Position numbers and translations under genes: made by a program
The notes under the pieces: generated by a model
Databases searched by the model: none
The model's input: only the letters and a program-made list of their open reading frames with translations
What the model was told of the DNA's origin: nothing
Shown here: positions 1 through 5,248 of the stretch, piece after piece
Layout: every line of letters begins with the position of its first letter
Position numbering within the stretch: position 1 is the first letter of the stretch
Assembly: GCA_035632095.1 (NCBI GenBank)
Contig: DASQHM010000253.1
Coordinates: 1 to 5,248 of the forward strand
DNA length: 5,248 nt
Direction: 5' to 3'
Source: DASQHM01 sp035632095
Lineage (GTDB): Bacteria > Pseudomonadota > Alphaproteobacteria > Ferrovibrionales > Ferrovibrionaceae

Positions 1-80
1 CCATGCAGGCGCGGCGAGCGGGAATGGCTGACCGGCCAGCCCATCACCCCGGCCACGCGTGCCTTGCCGGTGAGCGTCAT
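1..80 (-). CDS. aroE: Shikimate dehydrogenase, N-terminal fragment (partial)
   Basis: Only the first 26 codons lie in the window; the gene continues off the left edge. Reading leftward from the ATG at 80, the product begins MTLTGKARVAGVMGWPVSHS and continues RSPRLH. The G-x-P-V-x-H-S-x-S-P-x-x-H block (residues 14-26) is the N-terminal signature of AroE, whose two serines (here S20 and S22) bind shikimate. The family reduces 3-dehydroshikimate to shikimate with NADPH in the cytosolic chorismate pathway. The start is fixed by the ATGA overlap with the maf stop codon (77-80), so translation is probably coupled to maf. In related genomes coaE and dnaQ usually follow, but they would lie outside the window. 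The identification is firm despite the short piece. Confidence 0.9.
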   Translation of the reverse strand, partial: MTLTGKARVAGVMGWPVSHSRSPRLH

Positions 81-721
81 GCCGGCAGCGCTCCGTCGCG
101 GCGCAAATACGCCAGGAGCGGCAACAGCGGCAGACCGAGAATGGCGAAGTAGTCGCCCTCGACGCGCTCGAAGAGCTGTGCGCCAAGGCCTTCGAGTTGA
201 TAGGCGCCGACCGACTGGCACACGGCAGCACCCGCGGCATTCAGATAATCGTCGAGGTACCGGTCGGAACAATCCCGCATGGTCATGTGTGCCCGCTCCA
301 CGTGACGCCAGGCGATGGTCCCGTCCCGCGCCGCGCAAACCGCGCTGTGCAGCACATGGGTGCGCCCGCGCAGTGCCCGCAGCTGCGCCTTGGCGCCGTC
401 GCGACCCGCCGGTTTGTCGAACCACCGGCCTTCGCATGCGAGCAGCTGGTCAGCGCCGATGACGCGCCACCCTGGCCGTCGCCTGCTGACGGCCAACGCT
501 TTCGCTTCGGCCAAGGCCAGTGCCGCGTCGTCCGCCGCCGTCTCGGCGTTCAGAAGCGCCTGCTTGATGGCTGCCTCGTCGATGCCGGGCGGTTCGACCG
601 AACAGGCGACCCCGGCCTGTTCGAGCAGCCGGCGCCGGGTGGGGCTTGTCGAAGCGAGCACCGCGACAGGCGCGTTTGCGCGCAGGGCCGCCGGCAAAGC
701 TTGGGTCGATGTCGCAGTCAT
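77..721 (-). CDS. maf: Maf family nucleoside triphosphate pyrophosphatase
   Basis: The product has 214 residues. Maf proteins are cytosolic pyrophosphatases that hydrolyse non-canonical, modified or some canonical nucleoside triphosphates to monophosphates. Visible motifs are the phosphate-binding S-x-S-x-x-R segment (ASTSPTRR, about 23-30), the GADQ motif with the expected catalytic Asp91, DKPAG (102-106), the QLEGLGAQLFERVEGDY segment (175-191) and the GLPLLPLLAYLR end (196-207). The Q-x-E-G-L-G-x-x-L-F form leans towards the YceF-like branch, but the substrate cannot be assigned. The protein carries about 20 residues before the first motif, longer than usual; a TTG at codon 9 is an alternative start, and the Shine-Dalgarno match before the ATG is weak. 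The stop overlaps the aroE ATG. In relatives the PPSR gene lies directly upstream in the same orientation; here an unrelated gene separates them, so maf must have its own promoter in 722-786. Confidence 0.93.
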   Translation of the reverse strand: MTATSTQALPAALRANAPVAVLASTSPTRRRLLEQAGVACSVEPPGIDEAAIKQALLNAETAADDAALALAEAKALAVSRRRPGWRVIGADQLLACEGRWFDKPAGRDGAKAQLRALRGRTHVLHSAVCAARDGTIAWRHVERAHMTMRDCSDRYLDDYLNAAGAAVCQSVGAYQLEGLGAQLFERVEGDYFAILGLPLLPLLAYLRRDGALPA

Positions 722-786
722 GCTACGGTTATCCGCAATCCGCCGATCCTTGGCAACCGAAGTCCTGACGGGGAACGCCCGCGCTC
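722..786. promoter_or_regulatory. Divergent intergenic region between maf and the 353-aa gene
   Basis: These 65 bp separate two divergently oriented starts and must hold or adjoin promoters for both if the genes are transcribed as drawn. I see no convincing -35/-10 pair. A GGGGAA run at 770-775, 11 nt before the ATG at 787, is a weak ribosome-binding site for the rightward gene. A TTATCCGCA at 729-737 differs from the DnaA-box consensus TTATCCACA at one position; about one such match is expected by chance in a window of this size. Confidence 0.4.
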
Positions 787-1848
787 ATGTCTCAGGCCGA
801 GAACAATATTGTGCCGCTGGACCGGGGCGAGCGCAGCGACCCCTACCTTGACGCACGCGAGGCCGTGGTCGATTTCCTCATCCGGCACAGCTTGATCGAA
901 AGCCACGCCAGCTTCCAGGCGCATGGCCGGCCTTACCCCTTTGTGCTCAAGAATTCGGTCGTTCCGGGTGGCGCCGTCCCGGCCGCCGAGCATACTCTGC
1001 TGCATACGGCTCTGATCTTTCTGATCGACGGCGAGCTGCCGCGCATCCTCAACAAGCATTTCCGGCTGCGTCAGTCCAACCGGGTGACCTGGGGCAACTT
1101 GCAGCGCCTGGCGCCGCATATCGATTTCACCGACTACAAGGCCGCCCATTGCCGGCTCGACGCGCCCGAAGTGGAGCACCTGCTGGCGAAGCTCTGCACG
1201 CTCGACTACGCGCTGATGATCACGCGGCCGCCGACGCCGCGCGGCGAGCCGCAAGGGCCCTGCGCCCTGACCCACATGCATGTGAAGGTCGAGCGCATGA
1301 CCGATAGCGCCATCAAGGAGCTCGGCAAGTCGCTCGGATACATCGAGCGGCGGCTGTTCGAGCGCGGCGAGGATTACGTCGATGCGCTGGAAGCTAAATT
1401 CTTCGAGTACCACGGCTTCTCCTACAACGCATCGGGCCGCAAAGGCGCCGCCGCCATGGCGGCGCAGCTTCTGGCTTCGACCAGGATGCGCTTCAGCGTC
1501 TTCGTCGTGAGCCAGGAAGACGGCCGCCTGACGGTGCTCGATGACAGTCCGTTGGTGACGCAATACATGCTAATCCGCCTCGAACTGCCCGACCTCGAGC
1601 GCTTCGACCGGCTGACGGCCTCCCACGGCGGCTTGAAGGCGTTCAGCGCCATCGCCGGCGGACGTTCCTCGACGGTGCTCTATCGCGTGCGTTTCCGCCG
1701 GTCGGCGGCAGCCCAAGCGGACGGCGGAGCGCGCGGCGACCGCAGCCTGGCGGCGACCTGGCTCGAAATCGCCGACGAGGCCATTCTGTCGCCCTCCGGC
1801 ACCTCCCGGCTCGTGGTCCCCTTCGATTGGGCGCAGGTGCGCGCCTGA
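787..1848 (+). CDS. Hypothetical protein, 353 aa, family not recognised
   Basis: I do not recognise this protein. The frame looks genuinely coding: 353 codons without a stop, strong G/C preference at third positions, a plausible ATG with a weak GGGGAA 11 nt upstream, and normal composition. It has no signal peptide, transmembrane segment, Walker motif, helix-turn-helix or Cys/His metal cluster that I can see, so a soluble cytosolic protein is likely. Visible regions are a helical, charged N-terminus (about 20-40), a hydrophobic patch HTALIFLIDGELPRIL (73-88), a THMH segment (162-165), a long charged helical stretch (about 173-208, containing GYIERRLFERGEDYVDALEA), a probable beta strand MRFSVFVVS (234-242), and a Gly/Ala/Arg-rich low-complexity linker (305-317). 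It lies opposite to its flanking genes, between PPSR and maf, where relatives normally have none, and runs convergent to PPSR and towards the presumed origin. Base composition does not stand out, so recent foreign origin is not evident. Confidence 0.8.
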   Translation: MSQAENNIVPLDRGERSDPYLDAREAVVDFLIRHSLIESHASFQAHGRPYPFVLKNSVVPGGAVPAAEHTLLHTALIFLIDGELPRILNKHFRLRQSNRVTWGNLQRLAPHIDFTDYKAAHCRLDAPEVEHLLAKLCTLDYALMITRPPTPRGEPQGPCALTHMHVKVERMTDSAIKELGKSLGYIERRLFERGEDYVDALEAKFFEYHGFSYNASGRKGAAAMAAQLLASTRMRFSVFVVSQEDGRLTVLDDSPLVTQYMLIRLELPDLERFDRLTASHGGLKAFSAIAGGRSSTVLYRVRFRRSAAAQADGGARGDRSLAATWLEIADEAILSPSGTSRLVVPFDWAQVRA

Positions 1849-1916
1849 TCTCTTCGCGGCTCGCGCGACGCTGTCTCGCCCTAGTTAACCTTTTGACTTA
1901 ACTTGAGAACCCGAGC
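1849..1916. other. Convergent spacer with a short TTAA inverted repeat
   Basis: This 68-bp gap separates the 3' ends of the 353-aa gene and the PPSR gene. It contains an AT-rich inverted repeat, AGTTAA (1883-1888) and TTAACT (1898-1903), with a 9-nt loop holding four T residues. It could help end transcription from both sides, but the 6-bp stem is AT-rich and no clear GC hairpin with a T-run is present, so this is a weak inference. The spacing TTAA-N9-TTAA is not the N7 spacing of a CtrA site. Confidence 0.35.
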
Positions 1917-2768
1917 CTAAGCCGACGTGGCGCCGCTCGCAGTATCGCTGTTGCCGCCTTCGGCGCGACGGGAATAGAGGTTGAGGATCGACGCCGCGGT
2001 TTCCTCGATCGAACGGCGCGACACATCGATCACCGGCCAACCGTGTTTGGCGAAGATCTTGCGCGCCGCCGCCACTTCGGCCTTCACCGCTTCCGGGTCA
2101 ACGTACTCCGTGTCGCTGCGCTGATTGAGGCTGAGCAGGCGGTTGCGCCGGACCTGCACCAGGCGATCGGGATTGGTGGTCAGGCCGACCACGAGGGGAT
2201 GGGTCAATGCCTCGAGCTCCAGCGGCAAGGGCACATTGGGCACCAGCGGAATGTTCGCCGCCTTGATGCCGCGGTTGGCCAGATAGATGCAGGTCGGCGT
2301 CTTCGACGTGCGCGATACGCCGACGAGAACCACATCGGCCCGGTTCAAATCGCCGGCAAGCTGACCGTCGTCATGGGCCATGGTGAAATGCATGGCCTCG
2401 ATGCGTTCGAAATAATGCGCATCCATGGTGTGCTGCCGCCCAGGCAGGGCGCGGCTTTCCACGCCGAGGTAATTCGCCAGAGCCGCGAATACCGGATCGA
2501 GCACCGCGATGCAGGGGGTTTGCCGGCGCCGGCAGCCCTCCTCCAAGGTTTCACGCAATCCGCGGTCCACGAGCGTGAACAGCACCACGCCGGGATTGGT
2601 CTCGGTTGCATGCAAGATACGCTCGATCTGGCCGCGCGAGCGCACCATGGCCCACATATGCACATCGGCCTCGGCGGCTTCGAACTGCACGACGACGGCA
2701 TTGGCGACCGCGGTCAGGGTTTCGCCGGTCGCATCCGACACCAGGTGCAGATGGAATTTGCGGCTCAT
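1917..2768 (-). CDS. Pyruvate,phosphate dikinase regulatory protein (PPSR/DUF299 family kinase/pyrophosphorylase)
   Basis: The product has 283 residues, close to the family's usual size of about 270-280. Family members are bifunctional: they inactivate pyruvate,phosphate dikinase (or PEP synthetase) by ADP-dependent phosphorylation of a threonine and reactivate it by phosphate-dependent removal, so controlling flux between pyruvate and phosphoenolpyruvate. Seen here are the N-terminal HLVSDATGET segment (8-17), HFTMAHDDG (127-135), the P-loop-like nucleotide site GVSRTSKT (150-157) followed by PTCIYLANRG (158-167), and NIPLVPNVPLP (172-182). The tail after about residue 268 is polar and likely disordered. 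Whether the target is PPDK or PEP synthetase cannot be told from sequence; PPDK is the usual alphaproteobacterial partner. The ATG at 2768 has AGGG only 3 nt upstream, which is close. I believe this is the Rickettsia/Caulobacter RP001 homologue that borders the replication origin, and it reads away from the 2769-3154 gap. No single gene symbol is standard. Confidence 0.93.
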   Translation of the reverse strand: MSRKFHLHLVSDATGETLTAVANAVVVQFEAAEADVHMWAMVRSRGQIERILHATETNPGVVLFTLVDRGLRETLEEGCRRRQTPCIAVLDPVFAALANYLGVESRALPGRQHTMDAHYFERIEAMHFTMAHDDGQLAGDLNRADVVLVGVSRTSKTPTCIYLANRGIKAANIPLVPNVPLPLELEALTHPLVVGLTTNPDRLVQVRRNRLLSLNQRSDTEYVDPEAVKAEVAAARKIFAKHGWPVIDVSRRSIEETAASILNLYSRRAEGGNSDTASGATSA

Positions 2769-2813
2769 GAACCCTGCCGCAATGTCCTGCGTGTCATGTG
2801 TGTAACCTTCGCT

Positions 2814-2907
2814 TTATCCCGCCCATCAGCCGCCAGGCTCGATCGACACCCGCTGGGCGGTTTCGCCGCATCGCTTCTGTCCCGCGCGGGATAACATAAT
2901 CCCCCGC
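2814..2907. repeat. Cluster of palindromes sharing GCGGGAT/ATCCCGC
   Basis: TTATCCCGC (2814-2822) recurs as its exact complement GCGGGATAA (2886-2894). The second copy sits within a perfect 12-bp palindrome TCCCGCGCGGGA (2880-2891), and its GCGGGAT can also pair with ATCCCCCGC just downstream (2899-2907; seven pairs with a two-C bulge, loop AACATA). One segment therefore has three mutually exclusive complementary partners. It may be paired protein-binding sites (DnaA or a repressor of the divergent genes) or an RNA structure; the sequence alone does not decide. Confidence 0.5.
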
Positions 2908-2961
2908 TCCGGAACAGGTGCACAAACGCCTCGCCGGCTCCGCCGGGCGCCTTTGTTCGCG

Positions 2962-3094
2962 CAATCCCCGGGTTTCGACTCCCAGGCATGGCCTCCGTCA
3001 AAACACGTTGTCCCAAGGTTTCTCCGCATCTCCGCAGCACCGGTGCAACCCCAGGAGATTTCAGACACGTCATGTGGACGGGAAACAATCCCCG
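2962..3094 (+). repeat. Direct 9-mer repeat CAATCCCCG
   Basis: CAATCCCCG occurs at 2962-2970 and again at 3086-3094 in the same orientation, 124 bp apart. A near copy, TAATCCCCC, lies at 2897-2905. The TCCCC core resembles the weak TCCCCA 'W-box' DnaA sites reported for Caulobacter, with G or C instead of the final A. The second copy lies about 20 bp before the CTA trinucleotide run. A role as weak initiator-binding sites is inferred. Confidence 0.4.
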
Positions 3095-3112
3095 AATCGC
3101 CTCGCCCCAACC

Positions 3113-3124
3113 ACTACTACTACT
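3113..3124 (-). repeat. Trinucleotide run (ACT)4, candidate DnaA-trios
   Basis: Four tandem ACT units on the plus strand give TAG-TAG-TAG on the minus strand. This is the DnaA-trio motif (3'-[G/A]AT-5') used by DnaA to capture single-stranded DNA in the basal unwinding system. The run is followed at once by an AT-rich tract, and preceded by a GC-rich spacer and box-like sequences, which is the expected order and polarity. It could also be a plain trinucleotide repeat in the hemE leader. Confidence 0.55.
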
Positions 3125-3153
3125 CTTTTCTTTAAAGATTAAAGAGATTAAGC
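3125..3153. other. AT-rich tract before hemE, candidate DNA unwinding element
   Basis: This is the most A/T-dense stretch in an otherwise GC-rich window. It starts with a pyrimidine run (CTTTTCTTT) and holds AGATTAA twice, at 3136-3142 and 3145-3151, with three TTAA tetramers at 3132, 3139 and 3148. It suits a duplex unwinding element next to the trinucleotide run, or the -10 part of a hemE promoter. Its end also supplies the hemE ribosome-binding site, AAAGAG at 3141-3146, 8 nt before the GTG at 3155. Confidence 0.5.
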
Positions 3154-3154
3154 A

Positions 3155-4228
3155 GTGATCCATCGCACCCGGACGACATGCGTGACCAAGAGCAAACCAT
3201 CGAAGCTTTTGCTGCGAGCCCTGAGCGGCGAGACATTGACGCGGCCACCCGTTTGGCTCATGCGCCAAGCCGGCCGTTACCTGCCCGAGTACCGCGAGCT
3301 CAGGACGCGCGCCGGCAGTTTCCTGGAACTCTGCTACACGCCCGAACTCGCGGCTGAAGTCACTCTGCAGCCGATCCGCCGGTTTGGCTTCGATGCGGCC
3401 ATTCTGTTTGCGGACCTGCCTCTCGTCGCCGATGCACTCGGACAGAAGCTCGACTACCGGGACGGCGAGGGTCCGGTGCTGGAACCGGTCCGCTCGGTTG
3501 GCGATCTGGCGCGGCTTGATTTGGCGCGGCTGCATCCGCGGTTGGCGCCGGTCTATGAAACGGTGCGGCGGGTGGCCCAAGCATTGCCGAACGACGTGGC
3601 GCTGATCGGCTTCGCCGGTGCACCGTGGACCGTGGCGACCTACATGGTCGAAGGCGGAGGCAGCCCCGACCATGCGATCACCAAGCGCTGGGCGCTTGGC
3701 GACCCGGAAGGCTTTCAACGCTTGATCGACCTCTTGAGCGATGCCATCGCCCAATATTTGCTGAAGCAGATCGAAGCGGGCGCGGAAGCTGTGCAAGTCT
3801 TCGACAGCTGGGCCGGTGCCTTGCCAGCATCGGATTTCCGTCGCTGGTGCATCGAGCCTGTCGCCCGCATCGTTCGCACACTCAAGGCGCAATATCCGGA
3901 CGTTCCGGTCATCGCATTTCCGCGCGGCGCCGGCATGCACTATGCCGGCTTTGCGCGCAGCACCGGGGCCGATGCGGTCAGTCTTGACAGCGCCGTGCCG
4001 CTGGAATGGGCGCGCGAGCATGTTCAGCGCGACGGATGCGTACAGGGCAACCTCGACCCGCAAGTCTTGGTGATCGGCGGCGAAGCCATGCGGCGGGAAA
4101 CCGATCGAATCCTGCAAATCCTCGGCCGCGGACCATTGGTATTCAATCTCGGTCACGGGATCGTGCCGGCGACGCCGCTAGAGCATGTGGCGCGCCTGGT
4201 CGAGCAGGTGAAGGGCTGGACCGGCTGA
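3155..4228 (+). CDS. hemE: Uroporphyrinogen decarboxylase
   Basis: HemE removes four acetate carboxyl groups from uroporphyrinogen III to give coproporphyrinogen III in the cytosolic haem pathway; the enzyme is a TIM-barrel homodimer. The 357-residue product shows all hallmarks: RQAGRYLPEYR (37-47, substrate-binding Arg37 and Arg41), the FADLPLVADALG segment with the key aspartate (Asp87), GAPWTVATYMVEGGGS (155-170, Tyr163), FDSWAGAL (216-223, Ser218) and NLGHGI with the conserved His334. It is intact. The start is uncertain: GTG at 3155 has AAAGAG 8 nt upstream, but GTG at 3182 (preceded by GGACG) gives 348 residues beginning MTKSKPSKLLLRALSGE, closer to typical family length. The choice decides whether the presumed origin ends at 3154 or 3181. 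The stop TGA abuts the hemH ATG, so the two genes form an operon. No other gene precedes it on this strand. Confidence 0.97.
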   Translation: MIHRTRTTCVTKSKPSKLLLRALSGETLTRPPVWLMRQAGRYLPEYRELRTRAGSFLELCYTPELAAEVTLQPIRRFGFDAAILFADLPLVADALGQKLDYRDGEGPVLEPVRSVGDLARLDLARLHPRLAPVYETVRRVAQALPNDVALIGFAGAPWTVATYMVEGGGSPDHAITKRWALGDPEGFQRLIDLLSDAIAQYLLKQIEAGAEAVQVFDSWAGALPASDFRRWCIEPVARIVRTLKAQYPDVPVIAFPRGAGMHYAGFARSTGADAVSLDSAVPLEWAREHVQRDGCVQGNLDPQVLVIGGEAMRRETDRILQILGRGPLVFNLGHGIVPATPLEHVARLVEQVKGWTG

Positions 4229-5248
4229 ATGGCGCGTATCGCCGTAGTCCTGACGAACCTGGGCGGGCCGGATTCTCTGCAGGCAGTCGAGCCTTTTCTT
4301 CGCAACCTGTTCGCCGATCCGGCGATCATTTCCCTGCCGGCGCCGCTGCGGCAGCTGCTGGCCTGGGTCATCGCACGGCGTCGCGCCGCCGCCGCCCGCG
4401 CTATCTACGAGCAAATCGGCGGCCGCTCGCCGCTTCGCGAACTGACCGAAGCGCAAGCGTCGGCCCTGCAAGGGCGCCTCGGGGACATCGGCGATCTGCG
4501 CGTGTTCGTCGCCATGCGCCATTGGCACCCGTTTGCCCGCGAAACCGCGGCTGAAGTCGCGGCCTTTGCGCCAGAGCGGGTGATCGTCGTGCCGCTATAT
4601 CCGCAATACTCCACCACCACGACCGCCTCTTCACTGGCCGATTGGGACCGTGCGGCCATGCGCGCAGGCCTGTCGGCGCCGCGCCAGGCGCTCTGCTGCT
4701 ATCCCACCGCCCCAGGATTGATCGCCGCGCATGTGGATTTGATCAGGCGCGGTTTCGCCGAAGCCGCCGAGCACGGCAAGCCGCGAGTGCTGTTTTCGGC
4801 CCACGGTCTGCCGCAAAAAGTGGTCGACGGCGGCGATCCCTATCAGTGGCAGGTGGAGCGCACGGCGGCTGCGATTGTCGCCGGATTGGGACTGCCGGGC
4901 CTCGATTGGCGGGTCTGCTACCAAAGCCGGGTCGGCCCCTTGCAATGGCTGCAACCGTCGACGGAAGCCGAGATACACCGCGCCGGCGCCGACCGGGTCC
5001 CCATCGTAGTGGTGCCGATCGCGTTCGTGTCTGAGCATTCCGAAACGCTGGTGGAGCTCGATATCGACTACCGCCGCCGCGCGAACGACGCCGGCGTTGC
5101 GGCCTATGTGCGCGTGCCGGCGTTGGGCACCCATCCGAGCTTCATTGCCGCACTGGAAACCATGGTCCGCCATGCGATAAGGGAGCGCCAGCCGCTGCGC
5201 TCGGCGGAGGGAGCGCGTTTATGTCCGGCCGCCTGCGGCCGATGCGCC
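4229..5248 (+). CDS. hemH: Ferrochelatase (3' end beyond window)
   Basis: The frame is open from the ATG at 4229 to the window edge: 340 codons with no stop, so the C-terminus is slightly truncated by the window. Ferrochelatase inserts Fe2+ into protoporphyrin IX to form haem, at the inner membrane face. Family motifs in order: VLTNLGGPDSLQAV (7-20), IYEQIGGRSPL (59-69), AMRHWHPF (95-102), VVPLYPQYSTTTTASSL (120-136), FSAHGLPQKVVDGGDPYQW (189-207) with catalytic His192, YQSRVGPLQW (231-240), and IAFVSEHSETLVELD (264-278) with catalytic Glu272. The tail ends in Cys332-x3-Cys336-x2-Cys339, and Cys156-Cys157 form a CCYP motif, which suggests a [2Fe-2S] cluster as in Caulobacter ferrochelatase. 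The ATG follows the hemE TGA with no gap, with AAGGG 13 nt upstream, so translational coupling is likely. In relatives hemJ and rho often follow downstream. Confidence 0.96.
   Translation, partial: MARIAVVLTNLGGPDSLQAVEPFLRNLFADPAIISLPAPLRQLLAWVIARRRAAAARAIYEQIGGRSPLRELTEAQASALQGRLGDIGDLRVFVAMRHWHPFARETAAEVAAFAPERVIVVPLYPQYSTTTTASSLADWDRAAMRAGLSAPRQALCCYPTAPGLIAAHVDLIRRGFAEAAEHGKPRVLFSAHGLPQKVVDGGDPYQWQVERTAAAIVAGLGLPGLDWRVCYQSRVGPLQWLQPSTEAEIHRAGADRVPIVVVPIAFVSEHSETLVELDIDYRRRANDAGVAAYVRVPALGTHPSFIAALETMVRHAIRERQPLRSAEGARLCPAACGRCA

Larger units (their letters stand above)
2769..3154. other. Putative chromosomal replication origin (oriC) and divergent PPSR/hemE control region
   Basis: This 386-bp stretch holds no gene I can support. 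Its position between the PPSR/RP001-type gene and hemE is where the origin lies in Caulobacter crescentus and Rickettsia prowazekii. Internal signs run left to right: a near-DnaA-box TGTGTGTAA (2797-2805, one mismatch to TGTGNATAA); ATCCC-centred motifs at 2814-2822, 2886-2894 (minus), 2898-2904, 2962-2970 and 3086-3094; palindromes at 2880-2907; TGTGGACGG (3073-3081); a GC-rich spacer (about 3090-3112); CTA trinucleotides (3113-3124); and an AT-rich tract (3125-3153). Flanking genes point outward on both sides, as expected of leading-strand genes. Against the call, there is no exact TTATCCACA box, no clear IHF site, and only two GANTC sites (2977-2981, 3094-3098). It also must contain promoters for both flanking genes; none is clear by eye. 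Confidence 0.6.

Noticed and set aside
729..737. TTATCCGCA, 8 of 9 to a DnaA box, between maf and the 353-aa gene
   Set aside because: About one such match is expected in a window this long, and it stands alone away from the candidate origin.
718..1563. Minus-strand open frame (281 codons) antisense to the 353-aa gene
   Set aside because: The plus frame has the expected G/C third-position bias and spans the whole interval; the minus frame is His/Arg/Gln-rich shadow sequence.
2793..3076. Direct 8-mer repeat GTCATGTG at 2793-2800 and 3069-3076
   Set aside because: One shared 8-mer in 386 bp is about what chance gives; no further copies support it.
2826..3142. Short open frames on both strands inside the 386-bp gap (60-94 codons)
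   Set aside because: Arg/Ser/Pro-rich translations without motifs, no good ribosome-binding sites, and overlap with each other; typical chance frames in GC-rich DNA.
3132..3151. CtrA binding site (TTAA-N7-TTAA) in the AT-rich tract
   Set aside because: The TTAA tetramers are spaced 3 and 5 nt apart, or 12 for the outer pair; none has the N7 spacing, so no CtrA site is claimed.
2765..4156. Long minus-strand open frame (463 codons) covering the gap and hemE
   Set aside because: It is the antisense shadow of hemE, whose family motifs fix the coding strand; the translation shows no recognisable domain.

Overview
The window is GC-rich coding DNA with high-GC third positions. Its gene order is that of an alphaproteobacterium, with a Rhodospirillales-like lineage as a guess. 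Left to right it holds the 5' end of aroE (-), maf (-), an unrecognised 353-residue gene (+), a pyruvate,phosphate dikinase regulatory kinase/phosphorylase gene of the PPSR/DUF299 family (-), a 386-bp gap, hemE (+), and hemH (+, running off the right edge). No tRNA, rRNA, CRISPR array, transposase or phage gene is visible.

The left block (PPSR, maf, aroE, all leftward) and the right block (hemE, hemH, rightward) match the conserved gene cluster around the chromosomal replication origin of Caulobacter crescentus and Rickettsia prowazekii. In those genomes the origin lies between hemE and the gene called RP001, which I believe is the PPSR-family gene. Here the same gap (2769-3154) is the only long non-coding stretch. 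It carries signs of an origin: five copies of an ATCCC-centred motif, resembling the TTATCC half of a DnaA box or weak alphaproteobacterial boxes; nested palindromes; a four-copy ACT/CTA trinucleotide run that reads as DnaA-trios (5'-TAG on the bottom strand); and an AT-rich tract ending at the hemE start. The order (boxes, GC-rich spacer, trios, AT-rich tract) is that of the bacterial basal unwinding system. I infer this is oriC or its remnant. No perfect TTATCCACA box is present.

Functionally, HemE makes coproporphyrinogen III and HemH inserts iron into protoporphyrin IX, and the two genes abut (TGA directly followed by ATG). maf and aroE overlap by ATGA, so they are probably co-translated; they encode a nucleotide pyrophosphatase and shikimate dehydrogenase. 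The PPSR protein would switch pyruvate,phosphate dikinase on and off.

The odd element is the 353-residue gene at 787-1848. It interrupts the PPSR-maf-aroE series on the opposite strand and is transcribed towards the presumed origin. It belongs to no family I recognise and is the main candidate for something undescribed, but the sequence does not reveal a function.
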